From Phlebiopsis flavidoalba (taxonomy: Eukaryota; Basidiomycota; Agaricomycetes; Polyporales; Phanerochaetaceae), in assembly GCA_035772785.1 (NCBI GenBank), contig JAOCPU010000048.1, positions 124,001 through 188,000 on the forward strand: a DNA stretch of 64,000 nt. Reading direction: 5' to 3'. Numbering within the stretch: position 1 is the stretch's first letter; each line of letters begins with the position of its first letter. The notes beneath the pieces were generated by a model. It did no database searches, had not been told where the DNA came from, and saw only the letters and a list, made by a program, of their open reading frames with translations. Shown here piece by piece: positions 58,216 to 64,000 of this stretch. The position numbers and the translations under genes are program-made.

Positions 58216-61200
58216 GTGGGCGCCCTACGTTCGGGTTATTATGCTCGCCGTGAGAGGGAAGACAAAACTGAACAACTGGTCGTAGACCCAGACTTGAAGT
58301 ACAGCGTCCTGACGGTAGGACCACTTGTCCTTGCCCAACTGAAGACGTTCGCGTTCTGGCTGTGGCCCTCGAGATTGCATCTGCAGCCTGTGGCCTCAGT
58401 CATGCGACACAGAAGAAGACCCGGACAAGACGGAACACAACGATTGACACTCACGAGATACGGACATCAGACGACTGATCGCATGATCATCTTCATACTA
58501 GGCCGCTGTCAGATATACGTGTGAGTGCCCACAGCAGACATGCTTACTACGGCCGTAGCATTGACCACATTTCAATCTGTGAGACTGTGCTGCTGAAGAC
58601 GCCGAGAGGGTCTTTTTAGTGCATGCTGCACGTCGCGTTCTGCCGTGCTGGAGCTGTTTTGTATTCCCCCCCCCCCTGCGGCGCGTTTCTTCGGTGTGCA
58701 GGCGGTCGCTTGTGGATCTGCGGTAGTTGCATCAGACGTTCGGAGCCAACAGAAGAAATTTGGTAGTCATCGAGCAGATCTCTGTTTCTCGCCGATGCGC
58801 GGGCTCGTCAGCGTCTTAGGAAACCCGCATACATGGAAGAAAGCAATGAGAAGTGGGGAAAATTGGAGTTGTGGATGCAGACGATGAATGCGACGTCATT
58901 TGAGAAGACAACAGATTGGGGCGAGAGAGGAAAGGAGCCGTAAGTCCCAGTATTATACATTCGTGGATTCTGACTGTCGGACCACATAAAACCACACCAG
59001 TTCGCGCGGAGTGGTTTAACTCAGAACTTTGGCCGCCCATTTGGAGAGCATCTTGTGTTCCGATATACTGTGAACTCCCCCCCCCAAGCGGGGCTAGCGT
59101 GATACAATATGTCCATATTCTGGAGCTAATATAATCTCCGCGTACATTTCGTCGTGGACGGCGCCGACGCTGGCGCAGCGAGACTCATGCAGCATGGAAT
59201 GGCACAGATCTTTTAGGGAGGAGAGATGCCGCAGAAAAATATGCCTCTAGAGGTACCCAGGGTACGCTATATGACATGATTCAGCAAAACGGAACAATAA
59301 AGCACGTAACCACCTTCGTGTGTCTTCATATAGAGATCCGAGCCGGGAGCCTAGGTCTACCATGGCTTGCCCTAGTGACGTACCATGAAGGTAGCCACGT
59401 GATATTTCACACCGGCCCCCTGGGGCTCACAGTGACATGTATGCATGATAGGAAAATATTTTAGTTTTTCCGTTGGGTTACAGAATTGTCGTCGGAAGAT
59501 TCAGGTCATCTTCACTCGCGCCCAGCCCACTTGCACAGCGGGTCTGTGGCCCAAACCTTAAGAATAATGTTAGTCTCTGCCCAAAATCAGAACAACGGCG
59601 AGCAGAGCTACACATCCACCCAGCCGGGAGCATTATGCGTTTCGCTCAGGCTAGGTCGCCGTAAGAGCCCATGTTTGTGAACAAGCTCCCAGTGACGAGG
59701 AACAGGTTACTCAATGAACCGTAAATTTATACCGGGAAGTCTAAAAAAATCACAATACTGCCCCCCCCAGTACTGGAAATCGTTACCCGGTCCAATTAAT
59801 AGAGGGGATCTAGTTGCATTAAAAATACGGATGTATCCACTGTAGCGTACCTGCAAACGTCAACTTCAGCGACCTTCTTACCTCGACGTTTAAGGCGTAT
59901 GGAGGGGAACGCACTCGTGCGTGTGTATAACCCGTAAAAAACTCTCCTTCTCTCACCCGTGGGGGTAAAACGACCTAGCGGTCCAGAAATGAGTGATGTG
60001 CTCCCCCTGTTATTCAGGAGGAAGTAGTCCGCAATCCGGCAATGTAATGTTGAAGATGTCACTATGTGCAGTTCAATATAGTGGCATTTTTGCTTCGAGC
60101 TGCCGCCGAAATTGAGGCCTGAATTGCTCGGGGGAGGACGGTGAAGACGTGGCGACTGTTCTGGGGCTTCCCCGCGCATCACTTCAAGAAGGGAAGTTTT
60201 TTAAGCGATAAGAATTCAAAGCAAAAGTTACGTCCCAACACTCGCGCCGTCCGATCCCCTCCGTTAATCTCAATCTTACCAATCCGAAACGCGCCATACA
60301 CCTCTCCTATCCTCCTCGCTCCCACCGCCACCGTCAAAATTCTCCTACACGGGACGTAAGGCTTGCAGAATAGGATCGGAAAACAACACTGACAATACAA
60401 ATTCCAAGATGTCAGAAGGCAGCAGAAACCTGGCCCTGAGGGTCCCCCCTCACATGCACGATTGCCCTACCCGCCTCTTGCCCACCGACAAGAAATTCGT
60501 CCGTGGCTCTTCTTCCGACTGGTTGGTACCTTTCACGGTTCGTCACTCCTCGCCGCCCCCCACCAACCCTCCCCCCTTCTCCCCTCTCCCAAAAAAAAGC
60601 TTGCCTGTACCGAGCGCACCCCCCCAAACCCCCCCCCTCCATGCTCTCGTGCCCACCGCCGTCGCTGTAACTCCATGCTGTGGCCGCGCACGGATGGTCT
60701 CCCCGCCGCCGATCATACCATACGACCTTCCATCGCAAAAACATCCCGACCCTGGCTCGCCCGCACCTGCTAGCTCCCCGCCACTGGCAACGTACGGTAG
60801 TGCGCTTGTGTGCTCAGTGCTGTACTGTTCTAAGGGGATGGCACGATCACGAAACCGGGGAGGTGGACTCGAACGACTCTTCTCCCCCTGTGCGTCATGA
60901 TGTCCTTCTGACCTCCTGACGATCTGTTCGGCTCATTTTGCCATCTTGTGTGTGTCGCTGTTCGTGATGTGGGGATGCAGGACATGACGGGACACGCTGG
61001 CGGGTATGGTGCGGAGAAGCGGCCGTTCAGGGGAATCGCTCGAGATACTGTCTATGGGAGGGAGACCGTTCAGGTGTGTGAGAGCGCTGTTATGAAAGGT
61101 TTGTGCGCGTGACGACCATCGGACATCAGAGATGAGTTCCGCAGGATGCTGATCTGCAAGAGCCGTTACCGCGAACGGCATACCTTTGACGAGTGAACAA

Positions 61201-62971
61201 CAAAGGAAGTGCACTTCAAACAGAGTGAGTAATCAATCGCGCCTCTGCAGGCTTCATCTATCTTATTACCTATCTCATTGTGATGTAGTATATCTCCCTC
61301 GACTCAGGGATTCCAAGAGTTCTATTTCCTTCTGCAAGGCACGAATGATATCCCGGTAGTAATCATCTCGAGGTAAGTCCACCGCACTATCCCTTTAGTC
61401 ACCTCCGCCCGACCGGTTCATGGCTCTTTCCCAGCGGAATGGGCGCCTCTCATCCGCGCCGTCTGCTCTCAAGCTGATAGGCGAAGAGGAGTCCAAGAAT
61501 ATCGAGATCGTCGCCAACGACGCGGTGGTCCAGCCCGACGGGAGCTGGCGAGATCACGTACCGACATCCCGTCAAGTGGGTTACGGGCACGACAAGAGCC
61601 AGGCATCCTGGCGTACAGGAGCGCTCGCGAAACCCGCCCACGATCTTCTTCTTCGGCGAACGGCGACGGCGTTAGTCAGGTAAGCCGCCTGCGTCCTCTT
61701 TCCGCTCCCGGTCGTTGCTCACGGCGCGCCGACAGACATGTCCGACCGCGCGCCACGCAGACGTTTCTGGTTCGTAAAGAAAGAAGCCCGGCGCTGACAA
61801 CGGACCTCGCTGCTGCGTACTGCACCCGCGGAAGGCATCCCCCATGTGCTCTTCGAGGACTTTGGCCGCGCGCTGGGCGTCGTGCGGCCAGGTGGTCGAT
61901 GGGAAGCCTGAGTGTGCAAGAGGCGTTGGCCCTCGGCACTGCATGAGGGCATCCCGCTCGTCGAGCCCAGAGCCTGTCTCGGATACCCCTAGAGATACTG
62001 AGCTGGCTGTCAAGCCTGAAATAAATAGAATTGTAGACGTCATTATCCCCAGTCAGGCCTCCTGTGTGACATGCTGCCGATACAGGACAAGGCACCACTC
62101 AAGTAGAGTTTGGATGGACGATTTGAGTGATGCACAACCTCAATAGGTGGCCCTTGCCGGGGTTAGAAATCATACACGTTTAATTATCTTTTGAGACCCT
62201 AGCTAGGGATGGCGATCGAAAGACTACGGCGACAGTTTGAACCTTGCACTTGTGAGCTGGCGATTCCGTCGCGTCGGGCCTCTATGTTTACGCAGAACGG
62301 CACGAAACGGAATTGCCATAGAGACGGGATCCGGGAGAGTGCCGGCTAGAGCGAAAGTTATGTCTCGTTCAATGGGAAGAGCGGAGAAGTTTGCGGACAT
62401 GCGCTTGCTGTCAAACTCCGTGTGTGAGTCTCGTTAGAGCTATTCTTATGTTCGTTATTTTAGCAAAGTGTCTCGGTCGCAGCGTACAGGATAAATTCGA
62501 GAACGCTGGTGGGCTGTATGTCGGGCCGTATGGACATGTCGGGGAGGAGGAGGATGATGTTTCGGACGAGGAGCGACTGTGCGAGGTCTAGTTCGATGCC
62601 TGCCTGAGGGCAAGGGGTGATCGAGATCTAAATCTGATGGTGGTCCTTGTGGCGACCATCAACGGCGCTCTCGAGTCTCGGGTCGGATACCAGACTCCCA
62701 AGTCAAACAAGAGCTTCAAAACGGCAGCCTCAGGGTCTCCCAAAATCTTGACTATCAACGGTGCGCTCAACCTTACTATAAAGCCATTTCCAGCCTCAAC
62801 AACAATGCCCAAACTTCCCTCCCTTCTCCTCCCCCTTCTCCTTCCCTCCCTTCTCGGTGGTCGGTTCGTCGGCCTGACCTTCCTCTACTGGTTCTTCTCC
62901 ACCTCTCACTGTCGTTCCTGACATCATCTGACCCACTGTCTCTCCCTTTACTCTCATTTCACGGCCCAAAC
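58216..62971. other. 4.8 kb region with no firm gene
   Basis: No family was recognised. A possible spliced plus-strand gene lies at about 60.98-61.75 kb: MTGHAGGYGAEKRPFRGIAR, then CKSRYRERHTFDE, then GFQEFYFLLQGTNDIPVVII followed by a GTAAGT donor, and IGEEESKNIEIVANDAVVQP after a CAG acceptor. It lacks a motif that I can name. Pro-rich frames at 60409-60900 and short frames elsewhere look like chance. C-runs (58669-58677, 59761-59768) occur. Confidence 0.3.
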
Positions 62972-64000
62972 ATGGTCTTTGCAAAGGTGTCAGCCGCACT
63001 TGCGTTTGCCGCAATTTCTGCGGCTCCTCTGGCCAGTGCCAGTAGCCACTTCATTATGGGCGTGTCTTAAGCCTATCGCCTACGAACGGCTCGACCCTAT
63101 TGTCAACCAGGGCGTTGTAAGTATCATTGTTTGATTCCTCCTGCGACGCATCATCCTGAAAACTGCTCGTTGACAGGTCAGCTCCCATCTTCACGCGTTC
63201 ATGGGAGCCAACAACGTGAATGCAAACTCGAACTACGATTCGATTCGTAACGCCGAGTGCACTTCCGTGCCTTTCCAGAATGTTGACAAGTCTGTCTACT
63301 GGGCTGTAAGTGCATAAATGGGTCTCTGGCGGCACGATCAAACTCTAACACAATTATTAGCCCCCGGGTTTTGTACCAGAACCAGTCGACGAACCAGTTC
63401 ACGATCATGCCTCCGTCGTTTAACATTTACTACTTCTTCGACCGTAACGGTCCCGGAGAGACGGTCCACGCTTTCCCTCAGGGCTTGAGGGTATGTGCTT
63501 TGCAGGAACTTACTGCAGCCATCTGAAATTAATTTTCTTGATAGATGGTTGCCGGAAACCCCATGCGCACCACTTACAACGCTTCCAACTTCGCCGACCA
63601 GGCCGTTAGCTTTGTTTGCCTCGGTAAGGAACTCGCGCAGATCATTCGATATATGCGCTCATTTCTGCGTCCAGACTACAGCGGTGCTGTTTCCAACGAC
63701 CCGGCCTACGCAGAGCGCAAGGATATCAACTTCCCTGACATCAACAAGTGCAAGGACGGTATCCGCTACCAGATCTTCTTCCCTCAGTGCTGGGATGGTG
63801 TCAACCTCGACAGTGCCGACCATAAGTCGCACATGGCGTACCCGGTTGACAACTACAACGGTGGATCTTGCCCCTCCAGCCACCCTGTCCACACTGTCGC
63901 GATCTTCTACGAGCAGCTCGTTCCTGTCAGCGCCTACCCCCACTGGGGCCCCAACGCCTACGTCCTGTCGACCGGTGACCCGAACGGCCTGAGCTACCAC
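62972..64000 (+). CDS. DUF1996 secreted protein, 3' end beyond the window
   Basis: This is a predicted secreted or cell-surface protein of the fungal DUF1996 family, whose function is unknown. The start at 62972 gives a signal peptide, MVFAKVSAALAFAAISAAPL, cut near ASASS. The mature part reads HFIMG, LKPIAYERLDPIVNQGV, an intron, then the hallmark SSHLHAFMGANNVN. Then come YDSIRNAECTSVPFQNVDKS, VYWA, an intron, LYQNQSTNQFTIMPPSFNIY, YFFDRNGPGETVHAFPQGLR, MVAGNPMRTTYNAS, AVSFVCL, an intron, DYSGAVSNDPAYAERKDINF, PDINKCKDGIRYQIFFPQCW, DGVNLDSADHKSHMAYPVDN and CPSSHPVHTVAIFYEQLVPV. One slip occurs after HFIMG and another at the start of the third exon. About 300 residues are visible, and the window ends before the stop. 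Confidence 0.93.

Noticed and set aside
60409..60900. Pro-rich 163-codon open frame
   Set aside because: It is low complexity, caused by C-runs, with no start context or homolog that I recognise.

Overview
The window is nuclear DNA of a filamentous fungus, almost certainly a basidiomycete of the Agaricomycetes type. Genes are split into many short exons by introns of about 50-65 bases (GTRNGT...YAG) and lie on both strands. The proteins are typical fungal ones: HMG-box factors with the IPRPPNAF start, a Vps68-like membrane protein, an ER protein disulfide isomerase ending in HDEL, BUB3, APC-family permeases, MYND-finger proteins, caspase-like proteases, DUF6699, a GMC oxidoreductase and a DUF1996 secreted protein. 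The species assignment is inference; no rRNA, tRNA or mitochondrial marker was found.

Layout. 0-1.8 kb: HMG-box gene 1 (+). 3.0-3.7 kb: Vps68-like (-). 4.0-5.9 kb: ERp38-like disulfide isomerase (-). 6.4-7.5 kb: short-chain dehydrogenase (-). 8.1-12.6 kb: block A, made of a MYND-finger gene (-), an amino-acid/choline-type permease (+) and an orphan gene (+). 14.2-18.7 kb: two tandem metacaspase-like genes (+). 19.0-20.6 kb: BUB3 (+). 21.7-24.5 kb: methionine/LAT-type permease (+). 25.0-25.3 kb: a 100-base direct repeat. 25.9-27.7 kb: HMG-box gene 2 (-). 30.0-31.0 kb: HhH-GPD DNA glycosylase (+). 31.6-32.9 kb: DUF6699 protein (+). 36.0-37.8 kb: HMG-box gene 3 (+). 41.5-46.2 kb: block B, the same three genes as block A in inverted order and orientation. 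50.2-51.7 kb: a third metacaspase-like gene (-). 52.7-55.3 kb: GMC oxidoreductase with an extra N-terminal domain (-). 56.6-58.2 kb: F-box/LRR-like gene (-). 63.0-64.0 kb: DUF1996 protein (+), cut by the window edge. GC-rich stretches without a recognised gene lie at about 28-30 and 33-36 kb. Visibly more AT-rich, gene-poor DNA lies at about 39.8-41.4 and 46.2-50 kb.

Almost every conserved gene, including the normally essential single-copy BUB3 and the disulfide isomerase, needs one or more single-base corrections, often an extra base in a short homopolymer. The likeliest reason is uncorrected long-read sequencing error rather than mass pseudogene formation. Start and stop positions below were therefore chosen from protein similarity and splice signals read by eye, and each span covers exons plus introns.

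How the genes relate: this is mainly a housekeeping-plus-accessory region, not an obvious metabolic cluster. The strongest structure is the inverted duplication of the MYND-permease-orphan triplet, with three related caspase-like genes nearby.
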